Source of the DNA: Luteipulveratus halotolerans
GTDB lineage: Bacteria > Actinomycetota > Actinomycetes > Actinomycetales > Dermatophilaceae
DNA length: 64,000 bases
Direction of reading: 5' to 3'
NCBI RefSeq assembly: GCF_001247745.1
Contig: NZ_LAIR01000002.1
Location: 682,001-746,000, forward strand
Every line of letters starts with the position of its first letter. Within the stretch, counting starts at the first letter, position 1. Below are positions 1 to 8,937 of the stretch, one piece after another. The position numbers and the translations under genes are program-made. The notes below the pieces were generated by a model. It was not told the origin of the DNA and made no database searches. It saw only the letters and a program-made list of their open reading frames with translations.

Positions 1-90
1 ATCCGTGACCGGCTCGACGCCGAGGCCAGGCACGTCGAGTCGTACGACGCGTGGCTGGAGCGGCAGCACCCGCTGACGTCCGTGGTCTGA
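1..90 (+). CDS. C-terminal end of an unidentified protein (partial)
   Basis: The first frame is open from the window edge to a TGA at 88-90. It encodes 29 residues, beginning IRDRLDAEARHVESY and ending PLTSVV. The tail is charged and helical-looking, and its third codon positions are GC-rich like its neighbours. It lies 141 bp upstream of a carbohydrate ABC importer on the same strand, so it could be a linked sugar-metabolism gene or regulator. Too little is present to identify a family. Confidence 0.6.
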   Translation: MRDRLDAEARHVESYDAWLERQHPLTSVV

Positions 91-160
91 CCGACGACGA
101 ACGGGACGGCGTCGAGGGCCCGCTCGCGCGTACCAGCAACATCCGCCCCTGTGGTGACGA

Positions 161-190
161 TTGTCGCTACGGTCGACGAACGGGTAAGAA
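161..190 (+). promoter_or_regulatory. Putative promoter of the sugar ABC operon
   Basis: TTGTCG (161-166) and TAAGAA (185-190) are separated by 18 bp and lie about 40 bp before the binding-protein start. They resemble housekeeping -35 and -10 boxes. An AACGTT core immediately follows the -10 and could be part of a LacI-type operator, but no clear palindrome is visible. This is a sequence match only. Confidence 0.35.
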
Positions 191-231
191 CGTTTCGGCG
201 GTCGCGTCGGGACAGGGAGGTCGGAGGACCG

Positions 232-1515
232 ATGCACACGAAGACAACAGTGGTGGCCGGTGGGCTCGTCGCGGCTCTGGCGCTGGCCGCATGCGGGGGC
301 GGCACGGGCGCGGGCGACTCGGGGGCGACCGGTGGTGGCGCGTCCGGCTCGGGCGGCTCCGGCTCGGGTGGCAAGACCATCAAGCTCGTCGCGGCCGAGT
401 ACTCCAAGGACAACACCGCGAAGTTCTGGAACCAGTTCAAGACGAAGTACGAGGCCAAGACCGGCAACAAGCTCGAGGTCCAGATCGTCAGCTGGGACAC
501 CATCGACCAGACGTCGAGCACGATGATCCAGAACAACAACGCACCGGACATCCTCAACCTCAACGCGTACGCGTCGTATGCCAAGGACGACCTGCTCTAC
601 AGCGCCGACGACGTGCTCTCGCCCACCGCGAAGGCCGACCTGCTCCCGGCGTTCGTCAAGAGCGGCACCTACAAGGACAAGATGTACGGCATGCCCGACC
701 TGTCGTCGGCGCGCGCGTTCTTCTACAACAAGGCCCTCTTCACGAAGGCCGGCATCGCCTCGCCGCCCAAGACGTGGGCCGAGTTCGAGGCGGACGCCAA
801 GAAGATCAAGGCTCTCGGCAAGGGCGCCATCGGCTATGCGCTGCCGCTCGGCCCCGAGGAGTCGCAGGGCGAGTTCTCGATCTGGACGTTCAACAACGGC
901 GGCACCTGGAAGAACGGCGACACCTGGGCCATCAACTCCGACAAGAACGTCAAGACGCTGGAGTTCATGAAGAAGCTCGCCGTCGACGACAAGGTCACCC
1001 AGAACAACCCCGGCAAGACCAACCGGCAGCAGGCGTTCGACCTGTTCAAGTCGGGCAACGTCGGCATGGTGGTCGGGTTCTCGCCGCTGGCCGCGGACCT
1101 CGACAAGGAGAAGAAGGTCGACTACGGCGTCGCACCGATGCCGACCGCCGACGGTGGCACGCCCAAGACGTTCGGTGTGACCGACTACCTGATGGCGTTC
1201 AAGAAGCCCGGCAACCAGCAGGCCGTCAAGGACTTCTACGACCTCTACTACTCCAAGGACCAGGTCAACCAGTTCATCAAGGCCGAGGGCTTCCTCCCGG
1301 TGACCAAGACCGGCCTGGACTACTTCAAGAACGACGCCAAGCTCAAGGTCTACCTCGACACGCTGCCCAACATCCAGCTCACGCCGACCGACGACCCGGC
1401 CTGGGACAAGGTCAAGCTCGCCGTGCAGCAGAACCTCGGCTCGGGCGTCGGGCCGAGCGGTGACCCGAAGAAGACCCTCGACTCCCTGCAGAAGACTGCG
1501 GAGAGCTCGAGCTGA
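232..1515 (+). CDS. Carbohydrate ABC transporter substrate-binding lipoprotein
   Basis: A 427-residue extracellular binding protein of the family 1 (maltose-binding-like) type. A lipoprotein signal peptide ends in LAAC with the lipidated Cys at residue 21, followed by a Gly/Ser-rich linker typical of surface-anchored binding proteins. The mature part carries the usual lobe pattern, including FFYNKALF and TWAEFEADAKK. The ATG at 232 is preferred over an in-frame start at 151 because the signal peptide begins there and GGAGG-like sequence precedes it. It is the first gene of a three-gene importer and its TGA overlaps the next ATG. The ATPase is not nearby, so a shared MsiK-like ATPase is likely (inference). 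The sugar ligand is unknown. Confidence 0.93.
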   Translation: MHTKTTVVAGGLVAALALAACGGGTGAGDSGATGGGASGSGGSGSGGKTIKLVAAEYSKDNTAKFWNQFKTKYEAKTGNKLEVQIVSWDTIDQTSSTMIQNNNAPDILNLNAYASYAKDDLLYSADDVLSPTAKADLLPAFVKSGTYKDKMYGMPDLSSARAFFYNKALFTKAGIASPPKTWAEFEADAKKIKALGKGAIGYALPLGPEESQGEFSIWTFNNGGTWKNGDTWAINSDKNVKTLEFMKKLAVDDKVTQNNPGKTNRQQAFDLFKSGNVGMVVGFSPLAADLDKEKKVDYGVAPMPTADGGTPKTFGVTDYLMAFKKPGNQQAVKDFYDLYYSKDQVNQFIKAEGFLPVTKTGLDYFKNDAKLKVYLDTLPNIQLTPTDDPAWDKVKLAVQQNLGSGVGPSGDPKKTLDSLQKTAESSS

Positions 1516-2480
1516 TGGCGACGCCCTCCGGGGCCGTGACGTCCTCGGACGCCGCGGCCCCGGCGCCAGCCCGCCCGGCGCGACGGCGTCGTCGTACGGT
1601 CGGGCAGCGCGCCTCCTTCGGATCGGCCCTCCTGTGGCTCGGGCCCGCGCTGCTGCTCATCGCGGGCGTGGTCGTCTATCCCGCGATCGCGCTGGTGCAG
1701 GCGTCGCTGAGCCGGTTCTCGGTCACCGGCCTGCGCCTCGGCGGCGCGGGCGCGGACAACTACCGCCACGTGCTCGACCACCCCGACCTCGGCACGGTGC
1801 TCACCAATACCGTCATCTGGGTCGTCGCGGTGGTGGCGCTGACCGTGCTGATCAGCCTGGCCGTGGCGCAGTTCCTGACCAAGGAGTTCTTCGGGCGCCG
1901 GCTGGTGCGGTGGGCGCTGATCGTGCCCTGGGCGGCGTCGCTGGTCATCACGGCCAAGACGTTCGTGCTGATCTACGACTTCTACTACGGCACGCTCAAC
2001 ACGGTGCGCGACCACCTCGGGATGTCACCGGTCGACTACCTCGGGAGCGACACCTGGATCCTGCCCGCGATGATCGTCGTCGGCGTCTTCGTGTCGGTGC
2101 CGTTCACCGCGTACGTGTTCATCGCCGGGCTCGCGGCGATCCCGGGCGACGTCTACGAGGCCGCCCGTATCGACGGGGCGAGCCCGTGGCAGATCTACCG
2201 CCGCATCACCCTGCCGCTGCTGCGACCGGCGCTGATGGTCGCCTCGGTCCTCAACATCATCTACGTCTTCAACTCGTTCCCGATCATCTGGACGCTCAAC
2301 GACCGCAACCCCGGGTTCTCCCACGACACGACGATCACGTTCATGTACAAGCTGGCGTTCAAGAGCGCCGAGAAGGACGTCGGCATGTCAGCGGCCGCCG
2401 GCATCTTCAACGTGCTGCTGATCCTCGTCGTCGTCGCGATCTACCTGAAGGTGACCAGCTGGAAGGAGGAGACGCGATGA
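1515..2480 (+). CDS. Sugar ABC transporter permease (MalF/UgpA type)
   Basis: A 321-residue inner-membrane permease of the binding-protein-dependent family. About 40 polar, Arg-rich N-terminal residues precede six predicted membrane helices. The cytoplasmic EAA loop, which docks to the ATPase, is visible as EAARIDGASPWQIYRRITLP at roughly residues 215-235. The start codon overlaps the stop of the binding-protein gene (TGATG), and its own stop overlaps the next gene as ATGA, so the three genes are translationally coupled. It should pair with the following permease to form the channel. Confidence 0.95.
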   Translation: MATPSGAVTSSDAAAPAPARPARRRRRTVGQRASFGSALLWLGPALLLIAGVVVYPAIALVQASLSRFSVTGLRLGGAGADNYRHVLDHPDLGTVLTNTVIWVVAVVALTVLISLAVAQFLTKEFFGRRLVRWALIVPWAASLVITAKTFVLIYDFYYGTLNTVRDHLGMSPVDYLGSDTWILPAMIVVGVFVSVPFTAYVFIAGLAAIPGDVYEAARIDGASPWQIYRRITLPLLRPALMVASVLNIIYVFNSFPIIWTLNDRNPGFSHDTTITFMYKLAFKSAEKDVGMSAAAGIFNVLLILVVVAIYLKVTSWKEETR

Positions 2481-3355
2481 CCGCGCTCGACGAGGTGCGT
2501 GACGTCCGCCCGGTCGGTACGAGCTCGCGCGGCTGGCGCAGCGCGCGCACGGTGCTGCTGCCGTTCGTCGGGCTGCTCGTCGCGCTGGCGTTCCTCGCGC
2601 CCTACCTGGTGATGCTGCTCAATGCGTTCCGGCCGAGCGACGACATCGTCCAGGCACCGGGCTCGTTGCTGCCGCGGCGCTGGCAGTGGGACACCTTCTC
2701 GCAGGTGCTCGGCGACGAGCGTTTCATCGGCTGGCTCAAGACCTCGCTCATCGTCGCCGGTGCCTCGACCGCGCTCGTCATCGTCGTGGCGATCCCGGCG
2801 GCGTACTTCACCGCCCGCTTCCGTTTTCGCGGGCGTACGGCGTTCCTGCTGCTGGTGCTGGTGACCCAGATGTTCTCGCCGACCGCACTGGTCGTCGGCA
2901 TCTACCGCGAGTGGTTCAACCTCAACATGGTCAACACCTACGGCGCGCTCATCCTCACCAACGCGGCCTTCAACCTGGCCTTCGCGGTGTGGATCCTGCA
3001 CGGGTTCTTCTCCTCGATCCCGCAGGAGGTCGAGGAGGCTGCCCACCTCGACGGCTGCAACCGGTTCACGACGCTGATCCGGGTGATGCTGCCTCTCACG
3101 GTGCCCGGCCTGGTCACCGCGGTGATCTTCACGTTCATCGCGGCCTGGAACGAGTACGTCGTCGCGCTCACGCTGATGATCGACGAGGACAAGAAGCCGC
3201 TCCCGGTCGGCCTGACGTCGTACGTGACGGGGTACGAGCAGCACTGGGACCAGCTCTTCGCCGCGTCGATCATCGCGATCATCCCGGTCGTGGTCCTCTT
3301 CGCGCTGATCGAGAAGCACCTGGTGGGCGGCCTCACCGCGGGATCGGTGAAGTAG
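2477..3355 (+). CDS. Sugar ABC transporter permease (MalG/UgpE type)
   Basis: A 292-residue permease with six predicted helices. The EAA loop EEAAHLDGCNRFTTLIRVML lies in the second half and differs slightly from the usual EAAxxDGA. The C-terminus ending LVGGLTAGSVK is the characteristic end of MalG-type subunits. The ATG at 2477 lies in an ATGA overlap with the upstream permease and has a GGAGGAG box just before it. It completes the importer. No ATPase, glycosidase or regulator follows; the next gene is an unrelated small membrane protein 21 bp downstream. Confidence 0.95.
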   Translation: MTALDEVRDVRPVGTSSRGWRSARTVLLPFVGLLVALAFLAPYLVMLLNAFRPSDDIVQAPGSLLPRRWQWDTFSQVLGDERFIGWLKTSLIVAGASTALVIVVAIPAAYFTARFRFRGRTAFLLLVLVTQMFSPTALVVGIYREWFNLNMVNTYGALILTNAAFNLAFAVWILHGFFSSIPQEVEEAAHLDGCNRFTTLIRVMLPLTVPGLVTAVIFTFIAAWNEYVVALTLMIDEDKKPLPVGLTSYVTGYEQHWDQLFAASIIAIIPVVVLFALIEKHLVGGLTAGSVK

Positions 3356-3376
3356 GCCTCCGTCATACTGCACGCC

Positions 3377-3778
3377 ATGCGTGCCGTGTCCCTGACCGTC
3401 TTCGTCGCCCTGCTGCTGCTCCTCGCCGGGCACCTGTGCCTGGTCGTGCGCGACGCACTGTTCGAGCGGGTGCTCGGCGACGGGCGGCAGCCTGCGCACG
3501 TGGCGATCGGTGACGAGCTGTTATCACCGCGCCGGGTGTTCCTCGCCATGGGCGTCTTCGTGGTCGGCTACATCGCGTTCGTCAACCTCAGCCCCGAGCC
3601 TGCGATGACCGTCCCTGCGCTGGTCGTGCTCGGGTTCCTCATCGGCTGGGGCTGCTGGGTGCTCGTACGAGTGGCGTTGCGGCGCAAGGTGATCGGCGAT
3701 GCGCCGGTGCCGTGGTGGTCCGTCGTACCGCCGGCGCTCGCCGTGGCTGCCGCGTTCGCGTGGTCCGGGATCGCCTGA
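3377..3778 (+). CDS. Small four-helix membrane protein, function unknown
   Basis: A 133-residue protein with about four hydrophobic segments (near residues 3-24, 55-72, 79-98 and 112-130), linked by short charged loops. It starts with ATG 21 bp after the sugar permease and is on the same strand, so it may be co-transcribed, but nothing ties it to sugar uptake. I do not recognise a family. GC-rich third positions and a clean start and stop support it as real. Confidence 0.8.
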   Translation: MRAVSLTVFVALLLLLAGHLCLVVRDALFERVLGDGRQPAHVAIGDELLSPRRVFLAMGVFVVGYIAFVNLSPEPAMTVPALVVLGFLIGWGCWVLVRVALRRKVIGDAPVPWWSVVPPALAVAAAFAWSGIA

Positions 3779-3812
3779 GAGGGCTGTCTGCTGAGGGTGC
3801 CAATATGTATCG

Positions 3813-5333
3813 GTGACCTCAGGCGCGAGCAGCACGTCCTCGGACGACCTCAAGCCGTGGCCGGCGCTCTACGCGCTGTGCATCGGCTTCTTCATGATCC
3901 TGGTCGACTCCACGATCGTGTCGGTGGCGACACCCGCGATCATGCAGGGCCTCGACAGCGACATCAACGGTGTGGTCTGGGTGACCAGCGCCTACCTGCT
4001 CGCGTACGCCGTACCCCTGCTCATCACCGGCCGGCTCGGTGACCGGTTCGGGCCCAAGAACGTCTACCTGGTCGGTCTCGCAGTCTTCACGATCGCCTCG
4101 GCGTGGTGCGGGCTCACCACGAGCGTCGGCATGCTGGTCGCCGCGCGCGTGCTGCAGGGCCTCGGCGGGGCGCTGCTCGCCCCGCAGACGATGGCCGTGA
4201 TCACGCGCATCTTCCCGGCCGAGCGTCGAGGCCGAGCGATGGGGTTCTGGGGTGCGGTCGCCGGCATGGCCACCCTGGTCGGTCCGGTCGTCGGTGGCTT
4301 CCTCATCGATCACTGGGGATGGGAGTGGATCTTCTTCATCAACGTGCCGGTCGGCATCGTCGGCTTCGTCCTCGCGATGCGCCTGGTGCCGAGGCTGCCG
4401 GTGCACTCCCACCAGTTCGACCTGGTCGGCGTGGGGCTCTCGGCGGTCGGCATGTTCCTGCTGGTGTTCGGCATCCAGGAGGGTCAGACGTACGACTGGG
4501 GCCAGATCGACGGCATCCTCTCGGTCCCGCTGCTGATCGTGCTCGGCCTGCTCGTGCTGGCGGCGTTCGTGTGGTGGCAGGCGCGGGGAGTCCGTGAACC
4601 GCTCGTACCCCTGGTGCTGTTCGCCGACCGCAACTTCAGCCTCGCCAACGTGGCGATCACCTCGGTCGGCTTCGCGATCACCGCGATGGCGTTCCCGTTG
4701 ATGCTCTACGCCCAGGCCGTACGCGGGATGTCGCCCACGCGGTCCGCGCTGCTGCTCGCACCGATGGCGGTGCTCACCGGTGTGCTCGCTCCGTTCGTGG
4801 GGCGCCTGGTCGACCGCATGCACCCGCGCGTGCTCGCCGGGTTCGGGCTCTCGTGCTTCGCGGTCGCGATGGTGTGGCTCGGCGCGATCCTGCGCGAGGG
4901 GACGCCGGTGTGGCAGCTGCTGCTGCCGATCGTGCTGCTCGGCGTCGCCAACGGGTTCATGTGGTCGCCGTTGTCGGTCACGGCCACTCGTACGCTCCCG
5001 CCCCAGCGCGCGGGTGCCGGCGCCGGTGTCTACAACACGACCCGTCAGGTCGGTGCGGTGCTCGGCAGTGCGGCGATCGCCGCACTGATGGAGTCACGCC
5101 TGGCGGCGCACCTCGGGGCTGCTGGATCGGGCATGGGCGGGGGAGCCGAGGGTGGTCAGCAGCAGCTGCCCGAGGCCGTGCGCGCCGGGTTCGCGCGTGC
5201 GATGGGTGAGGCGATCTATCTCCCGGGCATCGTGATCTGCGTCGGCGTCGTGGCAGCCCTGCTGTTCCGTAACCCGCACGTGCGGCCGGCTCAGGACCGT
5301 CCGGTCGAAGAAGCCGGCTCGCCCGTCGCCTGA
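3813..5333 (+). CDS. MFS drug exporter, DHA2 (EmrB/QacA) family, 14 TM
   Basis: A 506-residue proton-driven exporter. The DHA2 signature VDSTIVSVATP lies at residues 31-41 and the MFS motif A GRLGDRFG at 73-80; about 14 hydrophobic segments follow. A Gly-rich stretch (AAGSGMGGGAEGG) sits in the last loop. The start is a GTG at 3813, and the weak upstream signal makes it slightly uncertain. The 3' end overlaps the convergent acyltransferase gene by 43 bp. No TetR or MarR regulator is adjacent, so its substrates (typically cationic drugs or dyes) cannot be inferred. Confidence 0.93.
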   Translation: MTSGASSTSSDDLKPWPALYALCIGFFMILVDSTIVSVATPAIMQGLDSDINGVVWVTSAYLLAYAVPLLITGRLGDRFGPKNVYLVGLAVFTIASAWCGLTTSVGMLVAARVLQGLGGALLAPQTMAVITRIFPAERRGRAMGFWGAVAGMATLVGPVVGGFLIDHWGWEWIFFINVPVGIVGFVLAMRLVPRLPVHSHQFDLVGVGLSAVGMFLLVFGIQEGQTYDWGQIDGILSVPLLIVLGLLVLAAFVWWQARGVREPLVPLVLFADRNFSLANVAITSVGFAITAMAFPLMLYAQAVRGMSPTRSALLLAPMAVLTGVLAPFVGRLVDRMHPRVLAGFGLSCFAVAMVWLGAILREGTPVWQLLLPIVLLGVANGFMWSPLSVTATRTLPPQRAGAGAGVYNTTRQVGAVLGSAAIAALMESRLAAHLGAAGSGMGGGAEGGQQQLPEAVRAGFARAMGEAIYLPGIVICVGVVAALLFRNPHVRPAQDRPVEEAGSPVA

Positions 5334-6640
5334 GCCCGGCCGCGGACGAGCAACGCGCCCGCACCGAGCAGCGCCACACCCCACGCCGGTGCGACGGTCA
5401 CGCCACCGAGCGGTACGCCGCCACGGGCGAACGGGTCCGAGAGTCCCGCCGCCGCGATGATCGCGAGACCGGCCGCGCACAGCACCGCACCGATGACACC
5501 GGCCCACCCGACCGATGACCAGCGCAGGCGCACCTCGACGCGAGACATGAGGCGTACCAACGGGATCGCGATCGCAGCGGCCAGTGCCAGCCAGACGACC
5601 TTGAGCAGCCACCAGCCGCCACTGGCCAGCGCGGGAGTCGGGACACCGCCGCCCAGCAGGAGCGTCGCCGCGAGGAGGTACGCGGTCAGGTGCCACAGGA
5701 AGATCGGCATGACGAGCACGTTGACCGCGACCACCGCGCGCCACACCGGGGCGCGGTCGAGCAGGCGCAGCATCATCGGGCGGGCGAGCATCAGCAGACT
5801 CACCTGCAGCACGCCGACGAGGACGACGCACACGCTTGGCGGCATCATGTTCGACACGTCCTCGCCGGGCAGGCCGACCATGCTCACGGGGTAGGGGCCG
5901 ACCTGGGTGACGACGGTGAGTGCCGTGACCGCGGCGGCGGCGACGCCGGCCCAGGCCCGTCGACGTACGCGCGTGAGCGAGCCGTCGGCGTACCAGAACC
6001 CGAGCTCCTGGGCGAAGCCGAAGACGGTGAGAAAGCTGAGCATCGAGGCCGCGGGTGCGATGTCGTGGATGCGCAGGACGTCGAGCGCTGCGGACGCGGC
6101 GGCCAGGCCGGCGAGCACGGCGACCCGGTGCCGGGTGTGCAGTCGGTACTGCGCGGGTGCGGTCAGCGCGACCAGCACGTACACCGCGAGGAACCACAGC
6201 GGCATCGACGCAGCAGTGCTCGCCGAGTCGACCAGTCGCGCGGGTGCGCCGAGGTGGGGGAGGGTCACGGCCAGTGCGAGCCAGACCGGGACGAAGACCA
6301 GGGTGGGGGCGAGGACCCGGCGTACGCGACCGGCGATGAAGGCCCGCGCGCGGGTGCGCCCGCTGCGCAGCGCCAGTGCGTTGGTGAACCCCGCCGCGAA
6401 GAAGAACACCGGCATCACCTGGGCGAGCCAGGTCAGCGGGTGGGCCCAGGTGGCGACCTCGAGCACGTTGCGCAGGCGCAGGCCGTCGTCGGAGCGTTCG
6501 AGGCCCGCCATCGTCCAGTGACCCAGGACGACCGTCAGGACGCTGAGCGCCCGCGCGAGGTCGACGAACCGGTCACGGTCGGCGGGAGTGCGGGCGGCGG
6601 CGTCGGCGAGCGAGGGCCGCGGGGCATGTGTCGAGAGCAT
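5291..6640 (-). CDS. Acyltransferase 3 family integral membrane protein
   Basis: A 449-residue protein of the acyltransferase_3 (OafA/OpgC-like) family, which transfers acyl groups onto extracytoplasmic sugars or lipids. The family N-terminal block is visible: DRFVDLARALSVLTVVLGHW, with the conserved Arg and His in helix 1, then FFFAAGFTNALALRSG. About ten further helices follow. It starts at an ATG with no strong ribosome site, 77 bp downstream of the peptide ABC operon on the same strand. It may be read through from that operon, though the gap contains an imperfect hairpin. The substrate is unknown. Confidence 0.88.
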   Translation of the reverse strand: MLSTHAPRPSLADAAARTPADRDRFVDLARALSVLTVVLGHWTMAGLERSDDGLRLRNVLEVATWAHPLTWLAQVMPVFFFAAGFTNALALRSGRTRARAFIAGRVRRVLAPTLVFVPVWLALAVTLPHLGAPARLVDSASTAASMPLWFLAVYVLVALTAPAQYRLHTRHRVAVLAGLAAASAALDVLRIHDIAPAASMLSFLTVFGFAQELGFWYADGSLTRVRRRAWAGVAAAAVTALTVVTQVGPYPVSMVGLPGEDVSNMMPPSVCVVLVGVLQVSLLMLARPMMLRLLDRAPVWRAVVAVNVLVMPIFLWHLTAYLLAATLLLGGGVPTPALASGGWWLLKVVWLALAAAIAIPLVRLMSRVEVRLRWSSVGWAGVIGAVLCAAGLAIIAAAGLSDPFARGGVPLGGVTVAPAWGVALLGAGALLVRGRAQATGEPASSTGRS

Positions 6641-6717
6641 GCCCCGAAGCCTCGCCCGCCGGGGTGGTGCCGCAGCACCGCAGAACTACGCAGCCGAGCT
6701 GCGCAGTGTCGCGTCGA

Positions 6718-7893
6718 TCAGGGGCCGCCGACCGGGTTGTGCACCACGCTGACCGGAATGATGTCTTTGCCGTCCGGGCCGTCGAGGCCCATCTGCGCGG
6801 TGAGCTCGGGGTCGACCTCGTGCGGCTGGATCTCGCCGGCGTGGATCTGCTCGGCGAAGTGGCACGCCACCCGGTGGGTGCCCGGGACGCCCGTGAGCTC
6901 GACCGTCCGCAGCTGCGGGCGGTCGGTGTCGCACAGGGTGTCCTGCTTCCACGGGCAGCGGGTGTGGAAGCGGCAGCCGGTCGGCGGGTTGGCCGGGCTC
7001 GGCAGGTCACCGGCGAGGATGATCCGCTCGCGGCGGTCCTCCTGGCCAGGGTCGGGGACGGGCACGGCCGACATCAGCGCGCGGGTGTAGGGGTGCAGCG
7101 GCTCGGCGTACAGGTCGTCGGCCGCACCCTCCTCGACCAGCGCGCCGAGGTACATCACGCCGACGGTGTCGCTGATGTGGCGGACGACGGCCAGGTCGTG
7201 CGCGACGACCAGGTAGGTCAGGTCGAACTCCTCCTGCAGGTCCTCGAGCAGGTTGATGACCTGCGCCTGCACCGACACGTCGAGCGCGGAGACCGGCTCG
7301 TCGGCGACGATCAGCCGGGGGTTGACGCTGAGCGCGCGGGCGATGCCGATGCGCTGGCGCTGACCGCCGGAGAACTCGTGCGGGTACTTGCTCAGCGCAG
7401 CGGGCGGCAGGCCGACCGCCTTGAGCAGCTCGCGCAGGCGCTCGCCGGCAGCCTTGCCGTCCTTGGTGAGCCCGTGCGCCTTCATGCCTTCGAGCAGCAG
7501 TGACTCGACGGTCTGGCGGGGGTCGAGGCTGGACATCGGGTCCTGGAAGACCATCTGCATGTCCTGGCGCTTGCGGCGCAGGTCCTCGCCGTTGAGCGAC
7601 GCCACGTCGACGCCGTCGAAGGTGACGGTGCCGTCGGTGGGCTCCTCCAGGCGCAGCAGCGCGCGGCCGAACGTCGACTTGCCGCAGCCGGACTCGCCGA
7701 CCAGGCCGTACGTCTCGCCTCGCCTGATCTGCATGTCCATGCCGTCGACGGCGTAGACGTGACCGACGGTGCGATCGAAGATCACGCCGCGCTTGATGGG
7801 GAAGTGGACCTTGAGCCCGCGGACGTCGACGAGGACGTCGTCGGGCGTCTCGGCGTCGGGCTCGGGGTTGACCTCGGTGGCCGCGGTCGACAT
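6718..7893 (-). CDS. Peptide ABC transporter ATPase (DppF/OppF type)
   Basis: A 391-residue nucleotide-binding subunit, last gene of the peptide importer. Walker A is GESGCGKST, the signature is FSGGQRQR and Walker B is LIVADEP. The oligopeptide/dipeptide C-terminal extension contains a Cys-rich GCRFHTRCPW segment and further Cys residues that in this family bind an Fe-S cluster. The ATG at 7893 overlaps the upstream ATPase stop as ATGA, which fixes the start. It is expected to heterodimerise with that ATPase to drive uptake of di- or oligopeptides. Confidence 0.95.
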   Translation of the reverse strand: MSTAATEVNPEPDAETPDDVLVDVRGLKVHFPIKRGVIFDRTVGHVYAVDGMDMQIRRGETYGLVGESGCGKSTFGRALLRLEEPTDGTVTFDGVDVASLNGEDLRRKRQDMQMVFQDPMSSLDPRQTVESLLLEGMKAHGLTKDGKAAGERLRELLKAVGLPPAALSKYPHEFSGGQRQRIGIARALSVNPRLIVADEPVSALDVSVQAQVINLLEDLQEEFDLTYLVVAHDLAVVRHISDTVGVMYLGALVEEGAADDLYAEPLHPYTRALMSAVPVPDPGQEDRRERIILAGDLPSPANPPTGCRFHTRCPWKQDTLCDTDRPQLRTVELTGVPGTHRVACHFAEQIHAGEIQPHEVDPELTAQMGLDGPDGKDIIPVSVVHNPVGGP

Positions 7894-8930
7894 CAGGCCT
7901 CCTGCTCGATCGGGTTGTGGCAGCGCAGCAGCCGGGGCGACTCCAGCCCGCCCTCGATCTGCTCCAGCTCGGGCTGCGCGGTCGTACAGGTGTCGATCGC
8001 ATTGGCGCACCGCGGGGCGAACGCGCACGCGTGGTCCCACGGCAGGTTGTCGGCGACCGAGCCCGGGACCGGGTTGAGCGGCTCACCGCGCGCGGAGTCC
8101 AGGCGCGGGATCGAGGCGAGCAGGCCGTGCGTGTAGGGATGGCGCGGCCGGGCGAACAGGTCGTAGCGGTCGGCGCGCTCGACGATGCGACCGCCGTAGA
8201 GCACGTTGACCTCGTCGCACAGACCCGCGACCACGCCCAGGTCGTGGGTGATCATGATCAGCGCGGTGTCGGAGTCCTGGACGAGCTCCTTGAGCAGGGC
8301 GAGGATCTGCGCCTGGATCGTCACGTCGAGCGCGGTGGTCGGCTCGTCGGCGATCAGCAGCCGCGGCTCGCACGCCAGCGCCATCGCGATGAGCGCGCGC
8401 TGCCGCATCCCGCCGGACAGCTGGTGGGGGTACTCCTTCAGGCGCCGGCTCGGGTCGGGGATGCCGACCTTGGCGAGCAGCTCGCGGGCGTGCGGCTCGG
8501 CCTCCTTGCGCGACATCCCGCGGTGGCGCTCCATCACCTCCGTGACCTGACGGCCGATCGGGACGACGGGGTTCAGCGACGACAGCGGGTCCTGGAAGAT
8601 CATCGCGACGTCGCGACCGCGCCGGTCGCGCATCTGCTTGGGCGACAGGGACAGCAGGTCGGTGCCGTCGAAGATCGCCTCACCGCTCACGGTGTTGCCG
8701 CGGCTGGGCAGCAGGCCCATGATCGCGAGCGAGGTCACCGACTTGCCGCAACCGGACTCGCCGACCAGGCCGACGGTCTGCCCGGGCTGGACGTCGAAGG
8801 ACACGTTGCTGACGGCGTGGAAGGGCTCCTCGCCCGAACGCTTGAACGTGACGGACAGGTCACGCACCTGCAGCAGCGGCTCCTTGGCCGTACGCGCGGT
8901 GCCCCCGCTCTGGGTCGTGGTGGCAGTCAT
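7893..8930 (-). CDS. Peptide ABC transporter ATPase (DppD/OppD type)
   Basis: A 345-residue nucleotide-binding subunit. Walker A is GESGCGKSV, the signature LSGGMRQR and Walker B LLIADEP; the C-terminal oligopeptide-transporter domain has a CAFAPRCANA-type Cys cluster. The ATG at 8930 is chosen because the Thr-rich N-terminus MTATTTQSGG begins there and the gene then sits 7 bp from the upstream permease stop. It pairs with the following ATPase. Specificity (dipeptide versus longer peptides) is not decided by the sequence. Confidence 0.95.
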   Translation of the reverse strand: MTATTTQSGGTARTAKEPLLQVRDLSVTFKRSGEEPFHAVSNVSFDVQPGQTVGLVGESGCGKSVTSLAIMGLLPSRGNTVSGEAIFDGTDLLSLSPKQMRDRRGRDVAMIFQDPLSSLNPVVPIGRQVTEVMERHRGMSRKEAEPHARELLAKVGIPDPSRRLKEYPHQLSGGMRQRALIAMALACEPRLLIADEPTTALDVTIQAQILALLKELVQDSDTALIMITHDLGVVAGLCDEVNVLYGGRIVERADRYDLFARPRHPYTHGLLASIPRLDSARGEPLNPVPGSVADNLPWDHACAFAPRCANAIDTCTTAQPELEQIEGGLESPRLLRCHNPIEQEA

Positions 8931-8937
8931 CGCTGCC